A stretch of 64,000 bases of DNA from Clostridia bacterium (GTDB taxonomy: Bacteria; Bacillota; Clostridia; Oscillospirales; Acutalibacteraceae), in the NCBI GenBank assembly GCA_017467405.1, contig JAFTSH010000001.1, positions 355,542 through 419,541 of the forward strand, given 5' to 3'. Made by a program: the position numbers and the translations under genes. Shown piece by piece: positions 33,866-43,504 of this stretch. Numbering within the stretch: position 1 is the first letter of the stretch; each line of letters opens with the position of its first letter. The notes below the pieces were generated by a model, which was not told where the DNA came from, made no database searches, and saw only the letters and a program-made list of their open reading frames with translations.

Positions 33866-33942
33866 TTGACAAAAGGGTGTTGCGGCATTATAATACCACT
33901 ATGCCGATTTAGCGCAATAAAGTGTGCGCTGCGGCATTACAT
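33866..33942 (+). promoter_or_regulatory. his operon promoter with probable YerC operators
   Basis: TTGACA (33866-33871), 17-base spacer, TATAAT (33889-33894). TGCGGCATTA occurs at 33881-33890 and again at 33930-33939, and CGGCAT...ATGCCG forms an inverted pair over the -10 region. AGCGCA...TGCGCT (33911-33930) is a further inverted repeat. These fit binding of the TrpR-like YerC encoded just downstream (inference). Confidence 0.6.
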
Positions 33943-33969
33943 ATTTTTCGCCACCTACGGAGGAAGATA

Positions 33970-34269
33970 ATGAACACGCAGGAAAAGCTCAACAAACAGC
34001 TTTTTGAGGCGGTTGCCTCAATGAAGGACGCGTCGGAGGTCGAGGCGTTCTTTTCGGACCTTTGCACCTATAAGGAGATTGAATATATGGCGCAGCGCAT
34101 CGAGAGCGCCCGTCTGCTTATGCAGGGCGAGACCTATGCGAAGGTAGCAAAGCAGGTCAGCGTTTCGACCGCCACCCTCTCGAGGGTAAACCGCTGCGTG
34201 CAGCACGGCGAGGGCTACAACGTCCTGCTCCGCCGTTTTTTAGAGTTATCTGAGGAGAATACGAAATGA
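33970..34269 (+). CDS. YerC/YecD family TrpR-like regulator
   Basis: A 99-residue protein of the TrpR-related YerC/YecD family. The helix-turn-helix is EVEAFFSDLCTYKEIEYMAQRIESARLL followed by AKVAKQVSVSTATLSRVNRCVQ. It is the first gene of the his operon and overlaps hisZ by four bases. In Firmicutes this family occurs with histidine genes and is predicted to repress them (HisR-type), so self-control of the operon is the likely role. Start ATG 33970 follows GGAGGAAGATA. Confidence 0.87.
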   Translation: MNTQEKLNKQLFEAVASMKDASEVEAFFSDLCTYKEIEYMAQRIESARLLMQGETYAKVAKQVSVSTATLSRVNRCVQHGEGYNVLLRRFLELSEENTK

Positions 34270-35351
34270 GAAGAATACTTCCGGCAGAAGACAGACTGCC
34301 CCCGATCCTTGCCAATATATACGAGGATGCAGGCTTCAGAGCCTATAAGATGCGTAAGTTTGAGGAATACTCCCTCTATCTCGAAAACCGAAGCTTTCTC
34401 GAAAGCGAGCGGGTCATCACCTTTAACGACATGACGGGACGTCTGCTTGCCTTAAAGCCCGACGTCACCCTTTCGATAGTCAAGAACGCCAAGGCCGACC
34501 GCAAGGGCTGTGAAAAGCTCTACTACCGCGAGAGCGTTTACAGGCTTGACAGAAAGTCGGGCGAATACCGCGAGATCAACCAGATGGGACTTGAGGTGAT
34601 CGGGGATACCGATACTCTCCAGACCTTAGAGGTGCTCTCACTTGCCGTACGTACCCTTGAGGCCACGGGCGAGGAATACGTTCTCGACGTTTCACATATG
34701 GGGGTCATCTCGGCCGTCACCGGACTTATCGACGGTCTGAGGGAAGAGGACAGAGCGCAGATACTCTACCTCATCAAGACGAAAAATCCGCACGATCTTG
34801 CGGCGCTTTGCGCAAGGATGGAGGTCGGTGAGGAGATTGCCCGTACCCTTGCAGTAATGGCAGGCCCCTCCTTCGGCTTTGCGGACAGCCTGAGAAAACT
34901 CAAGGAGTCGGCGCCCGCCGCCGCGGCCGAAGCGCTTTCGGAGCTCGAAAGCATCTATTCCGCACTCAGCAGTCTCGGACTTGCAGGGTCGGTCGAGCTT
35001 GACTTTTCGATCGTCAACGATACCGATTATTATAACGGAATAATCTTCCAGGGCTTTGTAAAGGGAATACATAAAGAGGTGCTCTCTGGCGGACGCTACG
35101 ACGGTCTGCTCTCAAAGTTCGGCAAAAAGGCGGGAGCTCTCGGCTTTGCCGTCTATCTCACCGATCTTGCACCCCGTCGCGAGGGCGACGCCAATGATTG
35201 CGATTACGACGTACTGCTGCGCTATTCCGACGGCTCCGACCCCAAAGAGGTGCTTAAAAAGGCCGCACAGCTCAGAGCCGACGGCAGCTCGGTAAGGGTG
35301 GAGAAGGAGATCCCTGCGGGTCTGCGCTTCGGAAGAACCGAGGAGGTTTAA
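34266..35351 (+). CDS. hisZ: ATP phosphoribosyltransferase regulatory subunit HisZ
   Basis: A 361-residue HisRS-like protein lacking tRNA-synthetase activity. Marks are RPDVTLSIV-like segment LKPDVTLSIVKNA, REINQMGLEVIG and LSGGRYDGLLSKFG. It activates the short HisG encoded next. The motif 2 loop of true HisRS is not conserved (YRESVYRLDRKSGEYREINQ), as expected. hisG starts one base after the stop. Confidence 0.92.
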   Translation: MRRILPAEDRLPPILANIYEDAGFRAYKMRKFEEYSLYLENRSFLESERVITFNDMTGRLLALKPDVTLSIVKNAKADRKGCEKLYYRESVYRLDRKSGEYREINQMGLEVIGDTDTLQTLEVLSLAVRTLEATGEEYVLDVSHMGVISAVTGLIDGLREEDRAQILYLIKTKNPHDLAALCARMEVGEEIARTLAVMAGPSFGFADSLRKLKESAPAAAAEALSELESIYSALSSLGLAGSVELDFSIVNDTDYYNGIIFQGFVKGIHKEVLSGGRYDGLLSKFGKKAGALGFAVYLTDLAPRREGDANDCDYDVLLRYSDGSDPKEVLKKAAQLRADGSSVRVEKEIPAGLRFGRTEEV

Positions 35352-35352
35352 A

Positions 35353-35979
35353 ATGCTTAACATTGCACTGCCGAAGGGAAGACTCGGCAATAAGGTATAC
35401 AAGCTTTTTGAAAGCATAGGCTACGGCTGCCCCGAGATACTCGAGGACAGCAGGAAGCTGATCTTTGAAAACCGCGAGAACGGTGTAAAATATTTTCTCG
35501 TAAAGCCGTCCGACGTCGCGATATACGTTGAGTACGGTGCCGCCGACATCGGAGTCGTCGGCAAGGACGTGATAATCGAGCAGGATCCCGCCGTTTACGA
35601 GCTGCTTGATCTGGGATTCGGCAAATGCCGCGTAGCGGTCGCGGCTAAAAAGGATTTCCGCGACGATACCGACCGTCCCCTCAGGGTCGCCACCAAGTTC
35701 GTCAACATTGCGCGTTCCTACTACACCTCCAAGAACCGCGAGATCGAGATAATAAAGCTGTCAGGCTCAATTGAGCTTGCACCCATCCTCGGACTGTCCG
35801 ACGTAATCGTTGATATCGTCGAAACGGGACGCACGCTGGTCGAAAACGACCTTGCGGTGTTTGAGGATATCGTGCCGGTCAGTGCAAGACTGATCGCCAA
35901 CCGTTCTTCGAGCAAGTTCAAGGCCGAAGAAATAAACCGCATAGCCGAAAAGATCGGGAGTGTCATAAAAAATGATTAA
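35353..35979 (+). CDS. hisG: ATP phosphoribosyltransferase HisG, short form
   Basis: A 208-residue protein with LNIALPKGRLGNKVYKLFE at the start and DVIVDIVETGRTLVENDL near residue 155, which is the PRPP loop. The short form lacks the C-terminal regulatory domain and needs HisZ, which is present upstream. First step of histidine synthesis, joining ATP and PRPP. Overlaps hisD by eight bases. Confidence 0.95.
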   Translation: MLNIALPKGRLGNKVYKLFESIGYGCPEILEDSRKLIFENRENGVKYFLVKPSDVAIYVEYGAADIGVVGKDVIIEQDPAVYELLDLGFGKCRVAVAAKKDFRDDTDRPLRVATKFVNIARSYYTSKNREIEIIKLSGSIELAPILGLSDVIVDIVETGRTLVENDLAVFEDIVPVSARLIANRSSSKFKAEEINRIAEKIGSVIKND

Positions 35980-37246
35980 GATAATAGAAGGGGAGCTTAC
36001 CCCCGAGAAAATACTCAGCCGCGAGATAACCGACTACACCGAGTACGAGGGCACCGTGCGTGAGATAATCGCCGACGTTGCCGCAAACGGTGACGAGGCG
36101 GTGCTTCGCTATACGCGGCGTTTCGACTGTCCCGAACTCACACAGCTTCAGGTCAGCCCCGACGAGATAAAGGCCGCAAGAGACCGCGTCGATCCCGATT
36201 TTATAAAAACGCTCGAGGAGGCGCGCAGTAATATCGCCTTTTTCCACGAGAAGCAGGTCAAGGAGGGCTTCAGGCTTGAAAAGGAGGACGGAATAGTCCT
36301 CGGTCAGAAGTATACCCCCATTGCACGCGCGGGACTTTACGTTCCCGGCGGTACGGCGGCCTATCCCTCAACGGTGCTGATGAGTGCCGTTCCCGCCAAG
36401 ATTGCAGGAGTTTCAAAGGTCGTAATGACCACACCTGCGGGCCGTGACGGAAAAATAAAGGACGAGATCCTTGCCGCGGCCGACATCTGCGGTGTCGACG
36501 CCGTCTTCAGATGCGGCGGCGCGCAGGCAATAGCCGCCCTCGCCTACGGTACCGAGACTATTCCCGCCGTCGACAAGATCGTAGGCCCCGGAAATATCTT
36601 TGTTGCGCTTGCCAAAAAGCAGGTCTTCGGCAAGGTTGCCATCGATATGATAGCGGGCCCCAGCGAGATACTGATAATCGCCGATTCCTCGGCCGACCCC
36701 GTATTTCTTGCCGCCGATCTTCTCTCCCAGGCAGAGCACGACCGCCTCGCTTCGGCGGTTATGATAACCGATTGCCGCGAGCTCGCGCTTCAGGTCAGGA
36801 GTGAGGTCGAAAAGCAGCTTGAGCTTCTGCCACGTGCCGAGATCGCACGCGCGTCGATCGACTCAAACAGCCGCATAATAATCACCGATTCGATCGAAAA
36901 AGCGGCCGAGGTCAGCAACGAGATAGCCCCCGAGCATCTTGAGCTTTGCGTAAAGGATCCCTTCGGACTGCTCGAAAAGATCACCAACGCAGGCTCCATC
37001 TTCCTCGGAAGCTATTCCCCCGAGCCCCTCGGTGACTATTTTGCAGGTCCCAACCATACCCTGCCCACGGGAGGAAGCGCCAAATTCTCGTCACCCCTTT
37101 CGGTAGACGACTTTGTAAAGAAGTCCTCCTACATCTACTACACCCCCGAAGCACTTCGCAAAAAGGGCGAGCGCATCGCCGATTTTGCAAAGCGCGAGGG
37201 ACTCGACGCACACGCCGAGAGCATACTCAAACGCATGGGAGAATAA
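35972..37246 (+). CDS. hisD: Histidinol dehydrogenase HisD
   Basis: A 424-residue enzyme. The NAD loop region is YVPGGTAAYPSTVLM, the zinc and general-base residues are in AGPSEILIIADSSADP, DLLSQAEHD and ISVDDFVKKSSYIYYT-like C-terminal part, and EHLELC carries a conserved Glu-His. It performs the last two oxidation steps to histidine. hisC starts one base after the stop. Confidence 0.95.
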   Translation: MIKIIEGELTPEKILSREITDYTEYEGTVREIIADVAANGDEAVLRYTRRFDCPELTQLQVSPDEIKAARDRVDPDFIKTLEEARSNIAFFHEKQVKEGFRLEKEDGIVLGQKYTPIARAGLYVPGGTAAYPSTVLMSAVPAKIAGVSKVVMTTPAGRDGKIKDEILAAADICGVDAVFRCGGAQAIAALAYGTETIPAVDKIVGPGNIFVALAKKQVFGKVAIDMIAGPSEILIIADSSADPVFLAADLLSQAEHDRLASAVMITDCRELALQVRSEVEKQLELLPRAEIARASIDSNSRIIITDSIEKAAEVSNEIAPEHLELCVKDPFGLLEKITNAGSIFLGSYSPEPLGDYFAGPNHTLPTGGSAKFSSPLSVDDFVKKSSYIYYTPEALRKKGERIADFAKREGLDAHAESILKRMGE

Positions 37247-37247
37247 A

Positions 37248-38312
37248 ATGAGCCGTTTCTTTTCATCCGAGCTGTCAGGCATAGAGCCCTACGTTCCGGG
37301 CGAGCAGCCAAAGGACAGAAAATATATAAAGCTGAATACCAACGAGTCGCCCTTTCCGCCCTCTCCCGACGTGCTTGACGCCGTGACGCGCGAGCAGACG
37401 GCCGACCTTCGGCTCTATTCCGATCCCACCGCCGCAGAGCTTGTAAACGCACTCGCGGAGGTCTTCGGCACGGATCCTCAAAACGTATTCGTCGGCAACG
37501 GAAGTGACGAGGTGCTTGCCTTTGCGTTTTACGCCTACGGCGAAAAGGGCTTCACAGGACCTGATATCAGCTACGGATTTTACCCCGTGTTTTCACAGTT
37601 TTTCGGAATAGATTACAGCACCGTCGCCCTGAAAAGCGACCTGAGTCTTGATCCCTGCGACCTGATAAACGCCAAGGGCTCGATCGTCTTTGCCAACCCC
37701 AACGCACAGACGGGACTCTACCTTACTCCGGAGCAGATAAGAAGCGTCGTCGAAAGCGATCCCGACCGTGTCGTAATAGTCGACGAGGCGTACATTGATT
37801 TCGGCGGCGAGAGCGTCATCCCCCTGACCAAGGAGTACAAAAATCTTCTGGTCGTCGGTACCTTTTCAAAGTCGCGCAGCCTGGCCGGCGCACGCGTCGG
37901 CTTTGCGGTGGGTGACGGTGAGCTGATCTCCGATCTTAATACACTGAAGTTTTCCTTCAACCCGTACAATCTCAACAGACTGTCGATAGTAGCGGGTGCC
38001 GCCGCGGTAAGGGACACCGAGTACACCGCAAAATGCACCGCCGAAATAATCCGTGTGCGTGAGTGGCTCAAGAAGGAACTCACCGACCGCGGATTTGAGA
38101 TGACCGATTCAATGGCAAACTTCCTGCTTGTCAGCCACCCCGGAATTTCGGGCAAGGACTATTTCCAAAGGCTGAGGGAAAGGGGAGTCCTCGTCAGGTA
38201 TCTCGGCGACGAGAGAATAAAGAACTGCGTGCGCATCACCGTCGGCTCTGCCGAACAGATGGAGGCTCTGGTGCGCGAGACCGATAATATACTTGCGGAG
38301 GTAGACAAATGA
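37248..38312 (+). CDS. hisC: Histidinol-phosphate aminotransferase HisC
   Basis: A 354-residue fold-type I PLP enzyme read from ATG 37248. The cofactor Lys is in TFSKSRSLAGARVGFAVG; IKLNTNESPFPPSP is the N-terminal substrate arm, and ANPNAQTGLY and VDEAYIDFGG line the PLP ring. It converts imidazole acetol phosphate to histidinol phosphate. Overlaps hisB by four bases. Confidence 0.94.
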   Translation: MSRFFSSELSGIEPYVPGEQPKDRKYIKLNTNESPFPPSPDVLDAVTREQTADLRLYSDPTAAELVNALAEVFGTDPQNVFVGNGSDEVLAFAFYAYGEKGFTGPDISYGFYPVFSQFFGIDYSTVALKSDLSLDPCDLINAKGSIVFANPNAQTGLYLTPEQIRSVVESDPDRVVIVDEAYIDFGGESVIPLTKEYKNLLVVGTFSKSRSLAGARVGFAVGDGELISDLNTLKFSFNPYNLNRLSIVAGAAAVRDTEYTAKCTAEIIRVREWLKKELTDRGFEMTDSMANFLLVSHPGISGKDYFQRLRERGVLVRYLGDERIKNCVRITVGSAEQMEALVRETDNILAEVDK

Positions 38313-38893
38313 GAATTGCCGAAGTAAACAGAAAGACCGCCGAAACCGATATATCCTTAAAGCTTTGCCTTGACGGCGGAGAATGTAAGGTCGATACCGG
38401 CGTCGGATTTCTCGATCATATGCTTGAGCTCTTTGCCCGTCACGGACGTTTCGGACTTGAGCTTACCTGCAACGGAGACCTTAGGGTCGACGCCCACCAT
38501 ACCACCGAGGATATCGCGATCTGCCTTGGTACCGCCTTCAGAAAAGCGGCAGGCGACTGCCGCGGAATACGCCGCTACGGCGACATAATCCTGCCGATGG
38601 ACGAGTCCCTGATACTCTGCGCGGTCGATTTCGGCGGCAGAGCGTACCTCGGATTTGATCTTCCCGTCAGAGCCAAAAAGGTAGGGGATTTCGATACCGA
38701 GCTCGTAGAGGAGTTTATGCGTGCGTTCGTTTCAAACGCCGCCGTTAATATCCACCTCAGAAAGCTTGCGGGCACCAACACCCACCACATAATTGAGGGC
38801 GCCTTCAAGGCGCTGTCAAGGTGCCTCTCTGCGGCGCTGTCGGTCGATCCCGCCGCCGCAGGTGAGATACCCTCGACCAAAGGAGTGCTCTGA
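38309..38893 (+). CDS. hisB: Imidazoleglycerol-phosphate dehydratase HisB
   Basis: A 194-residue monofunctional dehydratase. Metal-binding His/Glu clusters are GFLDHMLELFARHG, DAHHTTEDIAICLG and THHIIEGAFKALSRCL. There is no fused phosphatase domain, so histidinol phosphatase (HisJ/HisN) must be encoded elsewhere. Its stop overlaps the hisH start by one base. Confidence 0.95.
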   Translation: MRIAEVNRKTAETDISLKLCLDGGECKVDTGVGFLDHMLELFARHGRFGLELTCNGDLRVDAHHTTEDIAICLGTAFRKAAGDCRGIRRYGDIILPMDESLILCAVDFGGRAYLGFDLPVRAKKVGDFDTELVEEFMRAFVSNAAVNIHLRKLAGTNTHHIIEGAFKALSRCLSAALSVDPAAAGEIPSTKGVL

Positions 38894-39504
38894 TGACCGC
38901 AGTAGTAGATTACGGAGTTGGCAATCTCTTTTCCCTCTCGGGCTCACTCAAGGCGATCGGCGCGGACAGCGTCATCACCTCCGACCCCGAGGTTTTATCA
39001 AGGGCCGACCGCATCATACTCCCGGGGGTCGGCGCCTTTGCCGATGCGGCCGAAAGGCTCAGAGCCACGGGGCTTGTGCCTCTGCTTTGCGAGCAGGCGG
39101 AATCGGGTAAGCCGATGCTGGGCATCTGCCTCGGTATGCAGCTTCTCTTTGACAAGAGCTTCGAGTACGGAGAGCACGAGGGACTCGGTCTCATCCCCGG
39201 TGAGGTGCGCCCCCTGACCGAAAGCCTGCCGTCTGGCACGAAGGTGCCGCATATGGGTTGGAATTCGCTCAGCTTCCCGAAGGAAAGCCCCCTGTTCAGA
39301 TACGTCAGCGAGGGCGAAAGTGTATATTACGTCCATTCTTACTACGCGGTAAACTGCACCCCCGATACCGTCGCGGTCTCTGACTATTGCGGCGTATCCG
39401 TTACGGGTGCCGTACAGCGCGGCAAGGTTTTCGGAACTCAGTTCCATCCCGAAAAAAGCGGCAGGACGGGACTTGCCATCCTCAAAGCATTTACGGAGGT
39501 CTGA
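38893..39504 (+). CDS. hisH: Imidazole glycerol phosphate synthase subunit HisH
   Basis: A 203-residue class I glutamine amidotransferase. The catalytic Cys is in MLGICLGMQLLF, and the His/Glu pair in FGTQFHPEKSG. It supplies ammonia to HisF. hisA follows after one base. Confidence 0.95.
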   Translation: MTAVVDYGVGNLFSLSGSLKAIGADSVITSDPEVLSRADRIILPGVGAFADAAERLRATGLVPLLCEQAESGKPMLGICLGMQLLFDKSFEYGEHEGLGLIPGEVRPLTESLPSGTKVPHMGWNSLSFPKESPLFRYVSEGESVYYVHSYYAVNCTPDTVAVSDYCGVSVTGAVQRGKVFGTQFHPEKSGRTGLAILKAFTEV

Positions 39505-39505
39505 A

Positions 39506-40222
39506 ATGATTTTATTCCCTGCAATAGACATCAGAAACGGTAACGCCGTGCGGCTTTTGCGCGGCGACTACTCTGCCGAAACGGTCTACTCCGCGTCACC
39601 CCTTTCGGTGGCAAAGGAATTCTCGGCCGTCGGCGCAAAGCATCTCCACCTTGTCGACCTCGACGGCGCAAGGGACGGTGAGCTTGCCAACTTTTCCACC
39701 GTCAGCGAGATAATCGCAGAAACGGGTATGTTCGTAGAGATAGGCGGAGGAATCCGCGACGAGTCGCGCGTCAACCGCTATCTTGAGGCAGGAGCAGGCA
39801 GGGTCATACTCGGCACTGCCGCCCTCGAAGACCCCGCCTTTCTTAAGGATATGGTCAGAAAATACGGACGGCAGATAGCCGTCGGAGTAGATGCAAGGGA
39901 CGGCTTTGTCGCAACCCATGGCTGGCTCAGAACCAGCACGGTGAACAGCATCGACTTCTGCAAAAATCTCCGCGATACAGGCGTCTCGACGGTTATCTAT
40001 ACCGATATTTCAAAGGACGGAGCCATGCAGGGCACCAACCTGCCGGTCTATAAAGAGCTCTGCAAAATTTCGGGACTCGGCGTTGTCGCGTCGGGCGGAA
40101 TCAGCTCGATTCCCGAGCTTCGCGAGCTTAAAGACGCGGGCGTTGAAGGTGCAATACTCGGCCGTTCGCTCTACACGGGCGCCGTAAACCTCGGCGACGC
40201 CGTCGGCGAATTCGGAGGTTAA
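39506..40222 (+). CDS. hisA: ProFAR isomerase HisA
   Basis: A 238-residue (beta-alpha)8 barrel read from ATG 39506, with GGAGG eight bases upstream. Asp in FPAIDIRNG and Asp in VIYTDISKDG are the catalytic pair; the phosphate loops are VEIGGGIRDE and VASGGISSIPEL. It isomerises ProFAR to PRFAR. hisF follows after one base. Confidence 0.94.
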   Translation: MILFPAIDIRNGNAVRLLRGDYSAETVYSASPLSVAKEFSAVGAKHLHLVDLDGARDGELANFSTVSEIIAETGMFVEIGGGIRDESRVNRYLEAGAGRVILGTAALEDPAFLKDMVRKYGRQIAVGVDARDGFVATHGWLRTSTVNSIDFCKNLRDTGVSTVIYTDISKDGAMQGTNLPVYKELCKISGLGVVASGGISSIPELRELKDAGVEGAILGRSLYTGAVNLGDAVGEFGG

Positions 40223-40223
40223 T

Positions 40224-40982
40224 ATGCTTGCAAAAAGAATAATTCCCTGCCTTGATATACGCTCGGGCAGGGTGGTAAAGGGCACCAATTTTGAGGGTGT
40301 CAGGGATGTTGACGATCCCGTAAGCCTCGCGAAGTTCTACAACGATTCGGGTGCCGACGAGCTCGTTTTCTACGACATAACCGCAACCGTCGAGGGACGC
40401 TCGCTGTTTACCGACGTCCTCAAACGGGTCGCAGGGGAGATATTTATCCCCCTCACGGTAGGCGGCGGAATAAATACCCTTGAGGATTTCGACAGGGTGC
40501 TCAAAAGCGGAGCCGATAAGGTCTCGGTAAACTCGGGCGCAATACGCAATCCCTCGATTATCGAAGCGGCGGCCAAGCGCTACGGCGATCAGTGCGTCGT
40601 CCTTTCGATGGACGTCAAAAGGGTGGACGGCCGTTTCCACGTCTTCTCAAAGGGAGGCAGGGAGGATGCAGGACTCGACGCAGTCGAGTGGGCGCGCCGC
40701 GGTCAGGAGAGCGGAGCGGGCGAGATAGTCGTCAACAGCATCGATACCGACGGCGTCAAAATGGGCTTTGATCTTGAGATGCTCACCGCCATCGGAAATG
40801 TCGTTTCCGTGCCCATAATCGCCAGCGGCGGAGCGGGCTGTGCCGAGGATTTCGTCACACTTTTCAAAACCGTGCCGTCGGCCGACGCAGGACTTGCAGC
40901 CTCGATCTTCCACTATAAAGAGGTCGCGATCTCCGAGCTCAAGGAGCTTCTCCGTAATAACGATATCATTGTAAGAAGGTAA
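40224..40982 (+). CDS. hisF: Imidazole glycerol phosphate synthase subunit HisF
   Basis: A 252-residue barrel. Catalytic Asp residues are in [14 protein letters not shown] and [13 protein letters not shown], with phosphate loops [12 protein letters not shown] and [13 protein letters not shown]. Together with HisH it makes imidazole glycerol phosphate and AICAR. hisIE follows after four bases. Confidence 0.95.
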   Translation: MLAKRIIPCLDIRSGRVVKGTNFEGVRDVDDPVSLAKFYNDSGADELVFYDITATVEGRSLFTDVLKRVAGEIFIPLTVGGGINTLEDFDRVLKSGADKVSVNSGAIRNPSIIEAAAKRYGDQCVVLSMDVKRVDGRFHVFSKGGREDAGLDAVEWARRGQESGAGEIVVNSIDTDGVKMGFDLEMLTAIGNVVSVPIIASGGAGCAEDFVTLFKTVPSADAGLAASIFHYKEVAISELKELLRNNDIIVRR

Positions 40983-40986
40983 CATT

Positions 40987-41631
40987 ATGATAAACATAGA
41001 CCAGCTTAAATTCGATCAGAACGGACTCATTCCCGCAATAGTGCAGGATTTTTACACCGGCGACGTCCTTACCCTCGCCTATATGAACCGCGAAAGCCTT
41101 GAGATCACCCTAGAAAAGGGACTGACCTGCTTTTACTCCCGTTCAAGACAGCAGCTCTGGCTTAAAGGCGAGACCAGCGGCAACTATCAGCACGTCGTGT
41201 CGGTGACGGCCGACTGTGACCGCGATGCTCTGTGCGTCAAGGTCATCAAGGACGGCCCCGCCTGCCATACGGGCACCGATTCCTGCTTTACCGCTCCGCT
41301 TTTCATAAAGGAAGATGCGGTAAGCTTCTCGGCCGACGAGCTGTACAGCCTGCTTGAGGGCAGAAAGAGGGATCTTCCCGAGGGCTCCTACACCACCTAT
41401 CTGTTCCAAAAAGGTCTTGATAAGATCTTAAAAAAGATCGGTGAGGAATCCACCGAGGTCATAATCGGCGCCAAGAACAGCAAGGAGGAAACGGTCTATG
41501 AGATCGCCGACCTTGCCTATCACGTAATGGTGCTCATGGTCGAGCAGGGAATAAGCCTTGACGATATCAGAAAAGAGCTCGGCTCCCGCCACGTCGTCGA
41601 CCACAAGGTCAAGCAGGAGACCATGAAATAA
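40987..41631 (+). CDS. hisI: Bifunctional phosphoribosyl-AMP cyclohydrolase / phosphoribosyl-ATP pyrophosphatase HisIE
   Basis: A 214-residue fusion. HisI part (about 1-110): [32 protein letters not shown] with Asp/Cys metal-site residues [11 protein letters not shown] and [10 protein letters not shown]. HisE part (about 120-214): [30 protein letters not shown], the MazG-like E-E-x-x-E metal motif, and [13 protein letters not shown]. It performs steps two and three of the pathway. Last gene of the operon. Confidence 0.94.
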   Translation: MINIDQLKFDQNGLIPAIVQDFYTGDVLTLAYMNRESLEITLEKGLTCFYSRSRQQLWLKGETSGNYQHVVSVTADCDRDALCVKVIKDGPACHTGTDSCFTAPLFIKEDAVSFSADELYSLLEGRKRDLPEGSYTTYLFQKGLDKILKKIGEESTEVIIGAKNSKEETVYEIADLAYHVMVLMVEQGISLDDIRKELGSRHVVDHKVKQETMK

Positions 41632-41645
41632 TTATTGCAACAAAC

Positions 41646-41680
41646 AAGCGCTCCGGGCGATCCGGAGCGCTTGGCTTTTA
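41646..41680 (+). terminator. his operon terminator
   Basis: An 11-bp stem AAGCGCTCCGG / CCGGAGCGCTT followed by GGCTTTTAT; the opposite strand serves the convergent ABC genes only weakly. Confidence 0.8.
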
Positions 41681-43504
41681 TATGACCTGTGCGCGGTATT
41701 TCTCGGCCTGCAGGCGGAACATCTCGGCGTATTTGCCGTCGAGCCGCATCAGCTCGTCGTGCGAGCCTTCCTCGATTATCCGTCCCTTTTCAAGCATATA
41801 GATCTTGTCGGCCGTTTTGGTGGTTGAAAGTCGGTGCGAGATGGTGATAACGGTGTGTTCACCCTCAATGTCGAGCATCGTCTTGTTAAGATTATATTCT
41901 GCAATGGGATCGAGCGCCGACGAGGGCTCGTCGAGAATGATGACGGGGCTGTTCTTGTAAAGTGCGCGTGCAATGACAAGGCTCTGTGCCTCACCGCCCG
42001 AAAGGTTTACGCCGTTGTTTTCAAACTCGCGGGTAAGCGGGGTGTCAAAGCCGTCGGGAAGGGTGTCGAGCTTTCTTGCAAATCCGCTCTTTTCACAAGC
42101 CTCGCGTGCGCGTTCGGCGTCAAGAGGAGTGTCATCGGCCGAAATATTCTGCCCGACCGTTGCGGCAAATATCTGATAATCCTGAAATACCGTCTCGAAT
42201 TTGTCGCGGTATCCGTCCAGCTCAAGCTGCCTGACGTCGGTGCCGCCGTAGCTTATCACACCGTCGGTGGGATCGTAAAGCCTCATCATCAGCTTTACGA
42301 GGGTCGTCTTTCCCGCTCCGTTGTAACCGACGAGGGCTATTCTTTCACCCTTCTTTACCGTCATCGAAATACCGTCGAGGACGTTTTCACCCTCCTTATA
42401 TCCGAAGGTGACGTTGTCGAGTACGATATCTCCGCTTTCGGGGAGCGGCAGGGGAGCTTCGGGGGACTTGACCGTGATCTCGTTATCAAGATAGTGTCGG
42501 ATCTTTTCGATATAAAGGCTGTGCTCCTGCAGCTTGGGAATAAAATACGATATGCTTCTGAAGCTGCCCGAAACGCTGTTACAGCTGTTGTAAAGGGTTA
42601 CCATTGTACCGTAGCTGAAGGCCTTTTTGACGATGGTGCGCCAGAGCAGGTAGAGAAGATAAACGCCCTGTATCAGAAAATCCCTGAAGAAAAAGTTGTT
42701 CAATATGTTGACGATACATATTTTGAGGGTTCTCTTTTTTCTGAGTGCGCGCATCTCGCCGCAAGCCGCGTCGAAATCCCTGTAAAGCCGCTCCTTGACG
42801 TTCGAGAGCCTCAGCTCCTTTGCGTGATCGGTGAGGTAAAATACCCTTTTGATATAGCTGAGCTTTCTGCTGATGGGGTTTGCTTCCTCGTCAAGTCTGT
42901 ACCAGAGCTTGTTGAGCCAGAACGAGATAATGAAGGAGCCGACGAAGGATACCAAAACGGCTACCATACCCAGACCGTCCCTCGTCATCAGGTAGATACC
43001 GTTGATGGCGATGCCGATGATATTACCGATGATGCCGCCGACGGTATTGATTACGGCGTATACCTGGTTTTTCGCTTCGCGCGTAGCCCAGACGAAGTCG
43101 TCGTAAAACTCGGGATCGTCATAACAGCGAAGATCCATCTTTTCCGCCTTGGTGTATACCATATCGTGGATGGCGCGGTCGATCTTCAGACATTCCCCGG
43201 GATCGTATTTGTGGTTTACGAAGTTGTCAAAAACGTTTACGGTGAGGCAGACGATGACGAACATCAGCATTACCACCGAGGCGGGCTTCCTGAAGGGCTC
43301 GTTTCCCGCGATGCAGTCGATCATGAATCCGAGCAGCCAGGTGTGCTCAAAGAAAACGATGATGCGGTTTTTTGAGGTCGCCAGCAGCTTGTGAAGTGTG
43401 ATAAACGGGGATGCCTTAAGAGCGATCTTCAGCAGAAAAAGGGCGTTCGAAACGGCGCGAAGCACACCTTCTCCCGGCTTTTTCACCTTTTTGTCCTTTT
43501 TCAT
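41678..43504 (-). CDS. ABC transporter, fused permease/ATP-binding half-transporter (second of a pair)
   Basis: A 608-residue half-transporter: an N-terminal membrane domain of about six helices (residues 20-330) and a C-terminal ATPase with GYNGAGKTTLVKL (Walker A), LSGGEAQSLVIARAL (signature) and VIILDEPSSALDP (Walker B), followed by the H-loop ITISHRLSTT. It probably pairs with the product of the gene upstream, whose stop overlaps this start by four bases. The class exports peptides, lipids or drugs; no processing peptidase or small precursor is nearby. Confidence 0.9.
   Translation of the reverse strand: MKKDKKVKKPGEGVLRAVSNALFLLKIALKASPFITLHKLLATSKNRIIVFFEHTWLLGFMIDCIAGNEPFRKPASVVMLMFVIVCLTVNVFDNFVNHKYDPGECLKIDRAIHDMVYTKAEKMDLRCYDDPEFYDDFVWATREAKNQVYAVINTVGGIIGNIIGIAINGIYLMTRDGLGMVAVLVSFVGSFIISFWLNKLWYRLDEEANPISRKLSYIKRVFYLTDHAKELRLSNVKERLYRDFDAACGEMRALRKKRTLKICIVNILNNFFFRDFLIQGVYLLYLLWRTIVKKAFSYGTMVTLYNSCNSVSGSFRSISYFIPKLQEHSLYIEKIRHYLDNEITVKSPEAPLPLPESGDIVLDNVTFGYKEGENVLDGISMTVKKGERIALVGYNGAGKTTLVKLMMRLYDPTDGVISYGGTDVRQLELDGYRDKFETVFQDYQIFAATVGQNISADDTPLDAERAREACEKSGFARKLDTLPDGFDTPLTREFENNGVNLSGGEAQSLVIARALYKNSPVIILDEPSSALDPIAEYNLNKTMLDIEGEHTVITISHRLSTTKTADKIYMLEKGRIIEEGSHDELMRLDGKYAEMFRLQAEKYRAQVI

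Noticed and set aside
33786..33969. A histidine T-box or His-rich leader peptide before the his operon
   Set aside because: No T-box motif, no His codon run and no terminator between the promoter and yerC.
41834..43375. A 513-residue plus-strand frame opposite the ABC transporter gene
   Set aside because: Opposite strand of a complete ABC exporter with all motifs; composition (many V, G, D repeats) is that of an antisense shadow.
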